64,000 nt of DNA from Schistosoma mansoni (GCF_000237925.1 NC_031498.1:5378229-5442228), one strand, 5' to 3'. Counted from the stretch's first letter, positions 1-11,775 are shown. Notes: generated by a model from the sequence alone, not told the origin. Numbers and translations: made by a program.

Positions 1-629
1 ATACAACTTCAACGCCTGTGTTACCACAGGTCTCTACACTAAAACACAGCTCAAAGCCGAGTACATGAAACCTTACTTATTTACTGTATTGAAAAAAGTT
101 AATGTGCCCGGAAAAACCATGACCCTAACATAAAACGAAAATTAGCAAATTTATTGACTTCTCTAATTCTTAAATGAGAAACACTGCAAGGATTCTTGCT
201 TTTTATGTTAGATTTCTCAGTACAATGCTACTAACTCTAAATCACAACCTACGAACACCAACGAAGTCAAAATGTTTGATAAAGGCATGTCTAAGGTATG
301 CCACAGAGAAAGAAGGATGACTAATATCTTCATGTACATAATGCAATGCACTTTCGACAAGTTTTCTATTGCATTCTACATCATTATTTGGATAGATACA
401 GTATATATCAAAGGTGTATACAAGAACACTGACACTAGCCCTGACGATAATAGGCAACAAAGGACCAACGGGATATTCAGCGTACTTTGAGAAGTCTGAC
501 AATGAACCAAACGAAAAATTTAGGAGGAAACACAGCTGTGTTTGTGCTGATAGCCCTTACATAAAGCCAGTTTCATCTATCTCTTTGAGAAACGCATAAG
601 ACAAGCAAAACTGTGCGCAGGGAGACTAT
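1..629. other. Unassigned sequence with two short open frames
   Basis: No recognisable gene. A plus-strand frame is open from the window edge for 43 codons to a stop near 130, and a minus-strand frame of 86 codons lies at 242-502. Neither has motifs I can name. The stretch lies just upstream of a repeat shared with 59.4 kb and of a gypsy fossil, so mobile-element debris is the likelier origin. Confidence 0.3.
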
Positions 630-910
630 AATTTACGGACGAACCAATAAGATTTACGACAACAGGTCTTGGATTTCCGTGTGAAATTCTTTACCTTTTT
701 GGCTAAATAGCATCTTGGCATTTCAGCTTATGTCAGTTCGTGATGAAAACCCTAAGTCCAATCTATATCCCTGCCCATCAACTGTAAATCACAATCCTTC
801 ACACAAGTTTACAACCCTCATTTAGCCCTAGTTAGTAGGTAAGCATTCTCAAGGCCACTTTGAAGTGACTCCAATTAGAGTCACTCAAAGGTTGTCCATA
901 AATTATAGTC
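630..910 (+). repeat. Dispersed repeat family E, copy 1
   Basis: Shares an ordered series of short blocks with 59390-59640: the phrase AGGTCTTGGA, then GAAATTC, then a block around GGCATT..A..TGATGTCAGTT.GTGAT, then a run of CTAA-rich sequence. The order and spacing are similar and the copies are diverged. It may be part of a terminal repeat of an old retroelement, but I cannot assign it. Ends are approximate. Confidence 0.4.
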
Positions 911-2009
911 TCACCGCAAAGCCCCTGAAAATACGAAAATACTCATTCACTTTAGATATATCATTAAAAGGTCGTAATGTTCAACTATGGAAAGTTATGC
1001 ACCCAAGTACTTTGCAAACAGCTAGGTTACGCTGATTACGAAAATTGCGCTCATCCTAAAGCTAGTGTATTCCCCAATATCTCCAATGGCTTTGTCACGA
1101 GCTCGCATAAACCAGATGACTTCCTTGCACTTATTCCCTGTTGTTTCAGTATCATTTCACGTATTTGGTAATGTCCGATGGGTGTTAGTCTAGCCATTCG
1201 ACTGCACTAATTCTAATCGATCTTATAATCATTTGCAGATTTATTTATTTTTCAATTCGAGTGAATGAGTTTGTTTCAGAGCAGTCGAAAGGTGGACACT
1301 TCAACGGAAATCTGGTCACTTGGGAGTAGACACGAAAGCTTGAGTGGTTTACAATTTTTCCCGGTCATCTACCTTCCCATTTGTACTTAATTATTTATAT
1401 TCTTTGACGTGAATTGTCTGTTGCTAGAGGAGTCATTTTGTTAGTGAGACATCTCCGCTACTAAGGTTTAGCGAGGGATCGTGGGGATGGACTCTTTTCT
1501 CACAACAATCGCTTCGTCATTAGCTCTGATTCAGCGTCAGTAGGATTCCGATCATCTCACTGTTCCAGTGATAATGGGTATTATTGCGTGGCAAGTAAAG
1601 GAACTCGCTAACAGTATAATCAAGCACCCACCACTTTGGATTCATCTGGCTTTGATGACACCATACGTTGTTCATTCACCAATCACAAACTTGTCCATTT
1701 CTTATAGACGAGACTGAGTTCCACAGATATGTTCATTGTGTCGCTTAGTCACTATTCACCAAAAGTTATTTCATATATTTATTTATTTCTGTTCTTGTTT
1801 CAACCATATCGATCCGTGTTTCAGAAACAGATAAGGTTTCACCAGCCAGCTTAAGTAACTGATCTTTACTTTAGCCGGACCGAGACTGTATGAACCTAAG
1901 GGCTTATATAGCAAACTAATATGTAGGCAGATGCATCATACGGTGGGAAGTGTTCTCGAGACGGTTGCAAGACACTGAACCAAAGTATAGCACTTCGTTA
2001 GAGAACTTC
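911..2009. other. Unassigned AT-rich sequence
   Basis: I see no gene, no SINE and no clear repeat here. The stretch sits directly upstream of recognisable gypsy pol sequence and may include its more decayed 5' part, but I cannot show homology. Confidence 0.3.
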
Positions 2010-2890
2010 TAGCCGTGTATTATGTTGTATGGCACTTTCGACATGGTGGAAGACCGAGGATTTATTCCGTTCACCAAATATAAACCTCTTACCTTCTCTT
2101 TAGGCTCTTCACACAAGTACTCCCCTAGAGAGTATGGACAATTAATACACACTTCACAGTTCACTTCAGATAGACAACACATTCCTAGGACAAACAATGT
2201 AGTGACAGATGCCTTGTCTCGTGTAACGTCCTTGAACAGTTTCCAAGGAACCGAGATTCTAAAACTCTCCCAGTTTTAAAAATAAGACACTGGTCTTCAG
2301 CACGAGTTATCTTCAAAAACCCCGAAATCAAGGGTCAAACAAGTAGGGACGGGTAAGGAAACATTTTTGTGACATATAGGGACTGCCCGATCGTGCCGAG
2401 ACATTTTCCACGCAAAGTCTTAAGTACGTTGCAAAAGCTTTCTTAACTACATGTTCGAATAATCACTAAACTCATTGCAAAACGATATTTTTGGCCTAGT
2501 ATGAATAAAAAGGGGAATTAAGACAACAGTCTGAGTCTGGACTATTCCGATGTCTTACTGCACTATTAGGAATAGCACGATTCCAAGCGACTGACTATCA
2601 CCCACAGGCTAACGCGATGGTAGAGCGATTTCACAGACAGTTTAAAGCCTCACTATTAGCTGCAAACGTATAACAGTGGACAAACGCTCTTTCACTTATT
2701 TTACTCTGTATTCGCAATGCAGCGAAAGCTGACATTGAATGCACTGCAACTCAACTCGCTTACGGAAAGACGCTCTGACTTCCAGTAGAATTCGAGGATC
2801 TTCCACCTTCTTCATTGAATGTGAATCTAAATTCCTACACGAGAAGGCTTAAAAACGCTATGTGTTCGGATAAACCTGTTTCCACTCGAT
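2010..2890 (+). mobile_element. Ty3/gypsy LTR retrotransposon fossil (RNase H and integrase part)
   Basis: The plus strand encodes the end of a gypsy RNase H domain, recognisable from phrases such as KPLTFSLGSS, YSPREYGQL and NNVVTDALSRV, followed from about 2530 by the integrase core stretch ARFQATDYHPQAN and MVERFHRQFK, which holds the DYHPQANG-like signature. Gag, protease and most of the reverse transcriptase are not seen, and no LTR was found next to it. It is an old, broken fossil with several breaks. A LINE begins right at its 3' side, so the two elements abut or are nested. Confidence 0.75.
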
Positions 2891-2892
2891 AG

Positions 2893-4200
2893 GAAACTGG
2901 AAAGAAAGACACCTGATCAAGATATCAAAGAAGGGCAATCAAAGCAAGTAAGAGGACTAATGAGACACTTTCCTCTCCATACCAGGAAACGTCTCCAACA
3001 GGGTGTTGTTAAACGGAATAAAGGACTCCGACAGGCTGGATTCGGTAAGGATCGATCTTGTACCGACCAAATCGGAACACTACGGATCATTGTGGAACAA
3101 TCAGTTGAATGGGATTCACCACTCTACATCAACTTCATTGACTCCGTCGACAGGACAACACTATGGAGGCTTCTTCGGCACTACGGTGTACCTGAGAAAA
3201 TAGTCAACATCATACGGAAGTCCTATGATGGGGTAAACTGCAAAATCGTGCATGGCGGACAGCTCATAGACTCGTTCAAAGTAAAGACCTGTGTTAGGCA
3301 AAGTTGCTTACTCTCACCCTTTCTCTTTCTCCTGGTGATTGGCTAGATTATGAAGACGTCAACATCTGGAGGGAAGCAAGGAATACAATGGATAGCTAGG
3401 ATTCAGACGGACGATCTAAACTTCGCAAATGATCTGGCTATTCTATGGCACACTCAACTAAAAAAGAAAGAATAAGACGATCAGTGTAGCAGCAGTCTCA
3501 GAAGAAGTAGGTCTTAACATACACAAAAGGGAAAAACAAGATTCTCCGGTGCAACACAACATGCATCAATCAAATCACACTTGACGGAGAACCGTTGGAG
3601 GATGTAAAAACCTTTATATACCTGGGCAGCACCATCGATGAACACGGTGGAGATGTAAAGGCGAGGATCGGCAAAGCAAGAGCAGCATATTTACAACTGA
3701 AGAACATCTGGAACTCAAAACAATTGTCAATCAACACCAAGATCAGAATTTTCAATACAAATGTCAAGACAGTTCTACTGTATGTGGCGGAGACGTGGAG
3801 AATTACAAAAGCCATCATCCAGAAGATACATGTGTTTATTAACAGTTGTCTACGCAAGATACTTCGGATCCGTTGACCAGACACTATCAGCAACATTCTA
3901 CTGTGGGAGAGAACAAACCAGATTCCAGTGGAGGAAGAAATAAGGAAGAAGCGCTGGAAGTGGATAGGACACACATTGAGGAAATCACCCAATTGCGTCA
4001 CAAGACAAGCCCTCACATGGAATCCTGAAGGCGAGAGGAGAAGAGGAAGACCAAACAACACATGACGCCGAGAAATGGAGATAGATATGAGAAGAATGAA
4101 CGAAAGTTGGATAGAACTAGAAATGAAGGCTCAGGACAGAGTGTGTTGGAGAATGCTGGTCGGTGGACTACGCTCCACTGGGGGTAACAGGCTTAAGCAA
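2893..4200 (+). mobile_element. RTE-clade LINE (SR2-type), 5'-truncated and inactive
   Basis: Plus-strand reverse transcriptase of a schistosome RTE-like non-LTR retrotransposon. It starts in the middle of the RT (WKE.HLIKISKKG) and runs through QAGFGKDRSCTDQ, LRHYGVPEKIVNII, CVRQSCLLSPFLFLLVI, the altered catalytic box FAND (family FADD), DVKTFIYLGSTIDEHGG, VLLYVAETWRITKAI, FINSCLRKILRIR and the 3' end phrase ending in GGGGGTAACAGGC. The endonuclease domain and 5' half are missing. The reading frame is broken several times, motif A lacks about six residues (family FIDYEKAFDSVD, here FIDSVD), and one catalytic Asp of the FADD box is Asn, so it cannot be active. A tail of AAGTA-like short repeats follows, as is usual for this clade. 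Confidence 0.9.
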
Positions 4201-4320
4201 TTGATTAAGTAATTAAGTTAGTAAGTTAAGTAATTTAAGTAAAGTAAGGGAAGCAAAGTGAAGTAAAGTGAGTAGAGTAAGCAAACTGAGCAAAGTACGT
4301 AAAGTAAGTAAGTTTTAGAC
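4195..4320 (+). repeat. AAGTA/TAAGT simple-repeat tail of the LINE
   Basis: Imperfect tandem run of TAAGT and AAAGTA units directly after the LINE 3' end. Other LINE 3' ends in this window (17.03, 18.80, 46.46 and 14.27 kb) also end in TAAG or ACTT runs, so this is an expanded version of the normal tail. Confidence 0.75.
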
Positions 4321-4689
4321 ACTGATACTGTCCTCAATAGCCTTACTGGACACACTCCAAGTAAAGGCTCCTAGTCACGCATTGGCATCAGATCACGAGT
4401 ATTTGCACAGTGCCACGCATCCCTTGCAACTACCGGCCAGCCCTGTTCAAACGTTTCTCAACATATCGACAACTGTCCAAATATATCTTGGAACTCATTC
4501 ATCTCTGACCTCTAACTTGATTTGGTTGGTATCCTTTAATTATAAGGGTGTCATGGACAAAAGAGTTACCAAACCCTGAACACCTGTGACACCTTTCTGC
4601 TCATTTTTTGCATAGATTTTTTGAATGTCTTAGATATTTAATTGACGATTATGATTTTGGACCAGATGTATTGTGATTAGCTCCACTTA
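4321..4689. other. Unassigned spacer between LINE and gypsy fossil
   Basis: No gene recognised. A 65-codon plus-strand frame at 4382-4579 has no motifs. Position between two pol fossils suggests old retroelement sequence. Confidence 0.3.
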
Positions 4690-6970
4690 CAAATGAACCA
4701 TCTCCGAAAAATCTCACCGAACTACGTTCACTAGTATGTGCTATTCAGTATCATTCCTGTTTTATTCCCGACTTTTTATGTCACGTTAATTGTCTATTTC
4801 AAATCTTGACGTCCAACTTATTTAAATAGAGTGAGGAACAAGGATCATGCCTATGAAGTTTGGTAGAGCTTTTCAGTGGTGCTGTTCTTCGTACTTACAC
4901 TCGGTACTTATCACTGGCGCATCACATGTAGGTATTGGTGCAGTTGTGAAGCAGGAAGGTTGATCCGTAATCTGTTTTTTACGTAAACTTATTGCTGATG
5001 AACAATTTTATCCTCAAGCTCGGAGAGAATAATTAGCTGTGTTTTTTGACTGTTAAACAGCCTCATAAATATTTATTTAGAAAGAATTTCGCCATCTTTT
5101 ATTCATCAGCCTGAACAGTTCTTACCTCTTATGGTTAAACGTTGGAGCATTACCCTGAGCGCTTATGACAATACCTTTCAGCACAAAAGTTTTAAACAAG
5201 TTCAACATGTTTGTTAGATCCAGAAATTGAACTACTTCAATGTAACTGTCCTTGATAGAATCACAGTTGCTCTTTTTACAGTTCCATAATTCAAGAGACG
5301 ATAATAGCTAATAACTCTCTTATAATAAGGTAACAAACGTTCAAAATAGTTCATAAGATAAATAGAAAAAGTACTATAAGAAAGAATATAAGTACGACGA
5401 GAAATAATGGTGTATGAACGGTACCTCTTCCAACTGGTACGGACACTTGATAAAACCAAATTATCACAATAAGAAAAATATTCCTATCAGTCAATGAACA
5501 ATATCCTACCTAGAAGAGAAGGGTAGGTCAATTTAATTCACTCCAAGGATGAGTAACCAACTAGAAAACAATGATTACAGAGAAAATACAATTAATTATG
5601 TTATTAAAACAAATAGGGAATGTGCCTCAAAATCAACCACACAAAACAGTAGCAACGAGTTCACAAATATGGCAGTCTAATATGGCGAGCACCATAAAAT
5701 ACAGTTAAGTAAAGCGAAGATAAAATGGCTACTGAAATACTCAACAATATCAATGAAATAGTTAAGATCCGGAATTCGTAAACAATATGGTATAATAGGT
5801 GCGATCAATCTCAAAAATGGGAAGAAATATACAAAAATACAGACAGCAAAAGGAACAATACGTAATACAGGAACGCGAAGGGCTAGTCATTAGGGAAAGC
5901 GGACATAGAAGGATTTCCTTCGTATTTGTACAGAAGCGTACAAAGATGGGTTTTACAATGTTGATTACTCATCTTGAAAGTCATTACGAGCTAAACCTAT
6001 TGATACTACAGACTGTTTATTGGTGTAACCTCTACCAGTAAGCCATCTAGATCTCTTCAGAGAAGTCTGTCGATACTTCGGATATATACCAAGTGTTATA
6101 CGTAAAGGTTGGGATGGTAATCTGGAACGTAGATTTTGCCAAGCAATATGAATTATTAACTACTTCTGATGGTATTTCTTCCTTAAATGATCTGTCCTTG
6201 AGTACCTTAAGGCTAGATTTTGGGCATTGAGAAAAGTGAAATATTTAGAAAGACCCAATTTTTGGCAGCTGGAGATAAATAGAAATGTATATCGTACAGT
6301 AAACAATTGTGAAAGATGTCCTAAGTCGAAAAATCATCCTTCTAACTGGACTCTGCGGTCAGAACATCAAAGACTGCCATTAATTCTATTACTGTGTTCT
6401 ATTTGACTTGACTTGGACAATCCTGGGAATTCTTAGCTAACATACATATTCGATTGCTTCTAATTAATACCGTTAGTCATTTTGATTTCTAAATACCAAT
6501 GTCGTATGTCATATAGATGATTTTTGTCGGGATTAATACAAGTATATTATAGGACCGTTTGGACAGGCCCTAATTCCACACGAAGTATACCCTGACAATA
6601 TGTTCTCAGAAATACAGTTAAAGCACCTCAACTAAATCATCCAGCTTATAGAACTTGACTACTCTGAAAAGTTATTTATTCCTGCTTACAAGCTATAATT
6701 TCTCTAAAGTCGGCACTCATTCAAAGTCATGGTTCATAGAATTATTTGAGTAATAATGTAATAGCTCATCCCACTAATATCGCCCTTAGATATAATGGGA
6801 TTTAATTCTCTACCTGATACTACCTGCTACGAATGGGTTTGACCACTTGTATAATTATGCTGATTGGCCAAGTAGAATTTCGTTTCTCTGAAAACTCAGT
6901 GGGAAAATAAACATCAGATGAGTGATCTAACTTATGCATTTCTGACTCGAAAACGTACATCATTAAATGC
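4690..6970 (+). mobile_element. Ty3/gypsy fossil, heavily decayed (RT/RNase H then integrase)
   Basis: Plus-strand phrases in the right order identify an old gypsy pol: ELRSLVCAIQYHSCFIPDF (connection region after the RT palm) near 4720, SHVGIGAVVKQEG near 4925 with the following RNase H-like stretch to about 5090, QTVYWCNLYQ near 6010, and an integrase zinc-finger-like CERCPKSKNHPS near 6315. Later weak similarity runs to about 6970. No LTRs were found. It is very old and broken in many places; it may be one element or two neighbouring ones. Confidence 0.55.
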
Positions 6971-7928
6971 ATGGATTACGGGACCGTAGAGCAACATAGA
7001 TCATAAATTACTGTTTGCCACAGTAGGGTACTCGGAAGACAAAACTGTAATGAAAGGCTTGTAACCAATATATAATAAGTTACTAACGCGAGAAAGTGTT
7101 AGGAAAATTGATAAATGACATAAAGATTTGAAATCCGGTGAATATAAAAATCGCGTGAACTAAGCTTTAGCAATTACATATTAAGAAATCAGATTACAGA
7201 TATCCCAAAAATAGCCCCCATATTTTCTTATCCTCCTCATCACAACAAATAGGCATCCTAAAGATAAAAGCACGATAGGAATTGAATTTATATGATACCA
7301 TTTAAGCGCTGCCAGATATTTAAGACAACCATACGAAATAATTTGATGTCAGAAGGCAAACAAGATCACATATGTGTCAAATTAGGAGGGTATTTTCGAC
7401 ATAAAAAACCATGTCTATAAATGGAGAGAATGGAAAGGAGTGTCTAAGTAAACAGACGAAAACTAAAATGACAAAACTGATTCCCAGTGAAAAAATGAAA
7501 ATGACAAGATTAAGGTAGTAAGATAATGTGATAAAAGCATTATCAGACATGGAATTTAAAAAATAAGATACAATCATGAATGAAGCGATAATATTTTTAG
7601 TCTTACTGAACACAATCAACCTCATTTTCTTGTAAAGGCGTTTATTGTTATGGATTTATGAGAAATAGTGAAATAATGAAAAACAAAAAGTACTGGATAA
7701 TCAATTTTGTCCTACTTTTTCACTTTCCAGTATTTCTCATGAACTACTGAATCTAGATATCGTATCTACTCCCACACTTCCAAATTTAGTCTATTCAATT
7801 TACTAAACGACCATTGTATTCCCACTCAATGGTTTCAAAATAAAGTTCAAAAAATATATAACCATTATTTTTGTTACAGATCGTCTATTCGAGTAGTTCG
7901 AAAATAGAAAACAAATTTTAGCTTTTTA
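6971..7928. other. AT-rich sequence, nothing recognised
   Basis: No gene, SINE or LINE recognised. The 82-codon minus-strand frame at 7377-7625 is hydrophobic, of low complexity, and looks like a chance frame in AT-rich DNA. Confidence 0.3.
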
Positions 7929-8052
7929 AGCAAAGATGGATATTGACTAGCAGTGGAGTCCAGGAAGCGCGTTTCGTTCTATTTAGGACCTGTCAGCTGG
8001 ATGTACTTGCATTCTAAACTCCACTGCTAGCCACTATCCATCTTTGCTTGAA
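7929..8052 (-). mobile_element. Family A (Sm-alpha-like) SINE, palindromic remnant
   Basis: Two inverted copies of the family A end (GCAAAGATGGATA..GACTAGCAGTGGAGT and its reverse complement) flank a minus-strand hammerhead region at about 7958-8002. The whole is a 115-bp near-palindrome. The hammerhead core reads CTGACAG where CTGANGA is needed, so this copy should be dead. Downstream to about 8120 lies the usual Sm-alpha companion block (CAATATCCAAGC..ACTGATCAATTGCAATCC). Confidence 0.7.
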
Positions 8053-9116
8053 AAGCTTATGACATAAAGCAATATCCAAGCAATCCACCAACAAGACACT
8101 GATCAATTGCAATCCTGAACAATAATAGGAAGATACAAGCAAACATCAGGTGAACTTAAATTTTAGCTTATTTTATTAACCTACTCATAAGTAGGTAAAG
8201 TATTAACAAGTTTTTTTTCAGCCAACCATCTAAAACACAAAGATATTTATTTCTCATTAATTAGCTTCATTAAATTAAACTGAAATAAATTTCTAGCTAA
8301 ACATGAGAATATCGTTTTTTTATTATGGCTAAAACAAACATTCATATAAAAAAAATGGAAAATTAAAGTTATAAATGACAAGTTAAATTTGATTCAATAT
8401 TACTAATATAATCATAGTTGTTGAAGTGGATAAATGAAGGGTATGAACACTTCACAGTTGGATTGTTTATATATATGTGTGTTTGTTTATGTGTGTATTA
8501 ATCATATTAGTTTTCATATTTTAATGATGTTAACAATATGTAAATGAATAAATGAGCAATGTATGTATGATTTGCGTGACTCTTTAATGGTCTATAAGAG
8601 AATGGAATGAAAGATGTGCTGTACTTCCAAAAATAAAAAAAAGATATTACATCATCAAAGAGTTATTACACTTAACATCTGGTGTTTTGAAGAAGAAGAA
8701 GAAGAAGAAGAGGAAGAGGAAGAAGAACAAGAAGAAGGAAAAGAAGGAACAAATTTTACTGCCTTCGGCATCATAGTCATCACCTTTATATCTTCCTATT
8801 ATTAGCATCATAGAAAATAATTATGACCTATGTATTTATTATTAGAATAATTTTAATTTTAAATAATCAACAAATTTAAGTGTAGACTTATAGAAAGAAA
8901 AAGATTATAAGGTTGTTAAAGGTTGTTTAGTCTTTTTTGATTTCAATCAAAACAATCTGTTACACTTGATTAAGCATGAAAATAATATATAAAGTAATAT
9001 AATTATTATTATCATATTAAAAAGGTGTAGAAAGGAAAAGGGGGGGTATCATTACATTTGAATTGATATGATAAAAACTCTTCCAGTATAGTTTATTTCC
9101 TCTATAGAATACACTG

Positions 9117-9164
<48 letters not shown>

Positions 9165-9246
9165 TAATCTGGGCAAACATCTCAAAGAAACACTTTGAAT
9201 AATACATACTTAAAACTGAACTGAAGTAAATTCTTCTGTAAGCATA
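8053..9246. other. AT-rich spacer with purine tract and TA run
   Basis: No gene seen. It contains a GAA/GAG purine tract at about 8690-8745 that, read as codons, gives a poly-Glu frame, and a pure (AT) run at 9121-9162. The 63-codon frame over the purine tract is an artefact of the simple repeat. Confidence 0.6.
9121..9162. repeat. (AT)n microsatellite
   Basis: An uninterrupted AT dinucleotide run of 42 bp (21 units). Confidence 0.98.
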
Positions 9247-9695
9247 GCCCCCAAATGCCCTGGTACGGCCGAGAGTGGGGAGGGCCCGCCCTCTCTCTGG
9301 AAACGTCCTTACATAGCCACGCGTCTACACCTTCTGCCAAGGAAGTCCTACTCACTGCCTTCTCGTGGCACTACTATTGTTTACGAAATTGAGAGGATGA
9401 GAAGCGAATGTCCGGCGCTTTAACCGGGTCGGTGGACACGGAAAGTCCACTTAGGGGAGTTGGAAAACCCTGATTCCAAACCAATGTTGCACATGGGCTC
9501 CAGGATCCTGATGGAACAAATGGCGGATGAATCAATCGTTGGTCACTGGCTACCATGGGATTGCATCTCCTTACGATACTCCACTGCCTTGTAGATCAGA
9601 CCTTTAGGTCGAATGCTCCGGGTGTGGCCTCTTAAAAAAAATCACCTGCTTCGATCTGGGCATGAGGGCAGTATCACAGCCCACAAATATACATA
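9247..9695 (-). repeat. Dispersed repeat family D, copy 1
   Basis: GC-richer block shared with 61560-62045 (opposite orientation) and with 51301-51373, where the copy is cut by a gap. Hallmarks read on the plus strand: CCCTGGTACGGCCGAGAGTGGGGAG, then CCGGGTCGGTGGACACGG, CCTGATTCCAAACCAATG, TGGTCACTGGCTACCATGG and a final GGCAGTATCACAGCCCAC (the first is a shared landmark, not exact everywhere). On the minus strand it keeps a 60-codon open frame (9374-9556) whose product is about three-quarters identical to the frame in the 61.7-kb copy. Element class unknown. Confidence 0.7.
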
Positions 9696-10477
9696 TAAAT
9701 TAATAATTCAATGTTCATTTAGTCATTAATAAACATGTTAGTTATATTCCTTAAAACGGATTTTAAAGGGTGATTATATATATATATATATTCCATCTGT
9801 TGTATATTACTTACAATATGTGCATATATATCTCTTTCTCATTAAGTATTGTTTGATAATTAATGACAAGAGTCAATTTAGATAAATAAAGAAAACAATT
9901 CCTATTTGAAATGATCACGACAATTCCTTCTGATATATCTACTTACACATTTGACAAGTAGTAAAGCAAAAAAAAAAGTAAAAAGGGAGTGGTTTATTTT
10001 AGTAGTACGATTTAAAAAAAACTTTCATATTTTTCTTTTCCTATTATCAGTAAACTTTTTATCTGATCAGAGTCAACCAATCTACTGTCTATTATTATTA
10101 CTATTACTATTATTAGTAGTAGTATTAGTATTAGTAGTAGTAGTAGTAGTACTAGTAGTAGTACTTGTATTTCCACAGGCTTGATCGTATCATGTACATA
10201 CTTCGAATAATGATCTGACAGGATCTTTATATAATAAATAAATAATTAATCAATTAGACAAGTGTATTGTATACTACTGAGTTCATTATTCTTCAATTAA
10301 TTGTTTAATGAAGAATAAATTAATGAATTAACATATCTTATACATTATATCTATTTATTGTTTATCTACTCATCTATATTAATTTGTATGATTATTTCCC
10401 TACTTTCCATTTTTCTTTTTTCACCCTTTTCTTTTCCTTTTTTTTAATACCTATCAATAAACATTATCATTATTATC
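9696..10477. other. AT-rich spacer with TTA/TAG trinucleotide run
   Basis: No gene seen. A run of TAT, TAC and TAG trinucleotides at about 10087-10165 produces the low-complexity poly-Leu/Val frame at 9951-10184, which I do not regard as coding. Confidence 0.6.
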
Positions 10478-10845
10478 AGAAGGGTTTTTTTCTAGTGAGA
10501 AGCAGTGACTAGTGGAGTTCAACCAGGTCTGTTGGGAGATATCAACTCACTGAAGACATTGATGAATGGTTGCTCAATTTTGTGGATTGGTTGAAGTTAG
10601 ACATTAACACCGTTGGATACCGGCTCAGTGGTCTATCGGTTAAGTGCTCTGGCGCGAGACTGGTAGGTCCTGGTTTCGAATCTCGTGAGGTGGGATCGTG
10701 GATGCGCACTGCTGAGAAGTCCCACAGTAGGATGAAACGGCCGTCAAGCAGTGCTTCCAGGTTTTCCTTGGTGTTCTAGCTTCAATTGACTCATGATTTC
10801 AACTATGAAAATACTGAAATCTCCACAAAACCCCTTCTGAATAGA
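10478..10845 (+). mobile_element. Family B hammerhead SINE, plus strand
   Basis: Family B unit, in order: a leader with AGAAGCAGTGACTAGTGGAGTT and GGTTGAAGTTAGACATTAACACC; a tRNA-like region with A-box-like CTCAGTGGTCTATCGG and a B-box (here altered, GGTTTCGAATCTC, against the usual GGTTCGAATCTC); a hammerhead region; and a tail with AGCTTCAATTGACTCATG ending in CTCCACAAAACCCCTTCTGA. In this copy the hammerhead (10704-10754) reads CTGAGAA in the core and has AAG inserted between the cleavage triplet and stem I, so it is probably inactive. The same AAG insertion is seen at 18.4 and 53.57 kb and may define a subfamily. Confidence 0.85.
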
Positions 10846-11382
10846 TATTGTATTAAAAACAGATGAGAATTTTTTAATTTTGATTTGTACTATTAATTTG
10901 TTATGTTTTTGTATTTTTTCATTATGGGGGATAGGTGTGATTTTTTTTGTAATATTGAGATGTCCCAATAAGATGAATTACGAGCATTGGAGTGTGATAG
11001 GTGTAACTTAATCCATTGAATTAATTGTAAGATTAGTCATGGTTCAAATAACCTTGACCTTGTGTTATACTGAAGTGGCTACTTCACTTAATCAGTTTAA
11101 AAGGACTCAAAGAATGAAAAATATAGAGGATTTAGAATAGGGATGAATTGTAACATAACCGAGAAAGCTAGTATATCCTATGAATTGTTTTGTCAAATTT
11201 CTTTCTTAAGATGTTATATTTTCAGCAAGAGATGGACGGCAAATAAAAATAGGGAGTGGTATTGAGAGTAATGCCTACAAGAGAAATTACCTAATCTGTC
11301 CAGAATACACTCTAGTACCTACGAACGGATTGGTGTACTAATAAACTAGAATATCATGGACACATATAAAGGTAATATATTG
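10846..11382. other. AT-rich spacer, nothing recognised
   Basis: No gene or repeat recognised. Confidence 0.3.
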
Positions 11383-11775
11383 TTATCAGAAGGGGGTTTT
11401 GTGGAGATTGTAGTAATTTAAATTCATGAGTCAATTAAACTTAGATCGCTATGGAAAGCCTGGAAGCACTGGACGGCCGTTTCACCCTAGTATGGGACTC
11501 TTCAGCAGTGCGCCCCCATGACCCCACTCACTGGATCCGAATCCAGGACCTTCGGTCTCGCGGGCGAACACTTAACCTCTAGATCACCAAGCTGGCATCC
11601 AACAGCGTTAATGTCTAACCTCAACCAATCCACGAAATTGTGCAACCATCTACCATTGTCTTCAATGAGTTACTATCTCACAACAGACCTGGCTGAACTC
11701 CACTGGTAACGGTTTCTCATTAGAAATCCAGGAAATACCTCTAGAAGTCAGTCACTAGTGAGCGCATGCATTGTA
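11383..11775 (-). mobile_element. Family B hammerhead SINE, minus strand, near full length
   Basis: Read on the plus strand it starts with TTATCAGAAGGGG.TTTTGTGG, then the hammerhead complement, a B-box complement (GGATCCGAATCCAGG region), and the leader complement ending at TCAGTCACTAGTGAGCGCATG. About 390 bp, roughly full length for the family. An open frame at 11518-11709 lies inside it and is not a gene. Confidence 0.85.
11466..11511 (-). ncRNA. Hammerhead ribozyme (family B)
   Basis: Minus strand: stem I GCACTG/CAGTGC, core CTGAAGA, stem II GTCCC..AGGGT with a G-U closing pair, then GAA, the minimal stem III palindrome ACGGCCGT and cleavage base C. All core positions match CUGANGA..GAA..UH. 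Confidence 0.75.

Noticed and set aside
8614-8805. Poly-glutamate protein
   Set aside because: The frame exists only because of a GAA/GAG simple repeat.
9951-10184. Leucine/valine-rich membrane peptide
   Set aside because: Produced by TTA/TAG trinucleotide repeats.
10620-10700. tRNA gene (A- and B-box with GGTTCGAATC-type T arm)
   Set aside because: The tRNA-like stretch recurs in every family B copy with the same flanks, cannot form a proper acceptor stem, and continues into a hammerhead. It is a SINE promoter.
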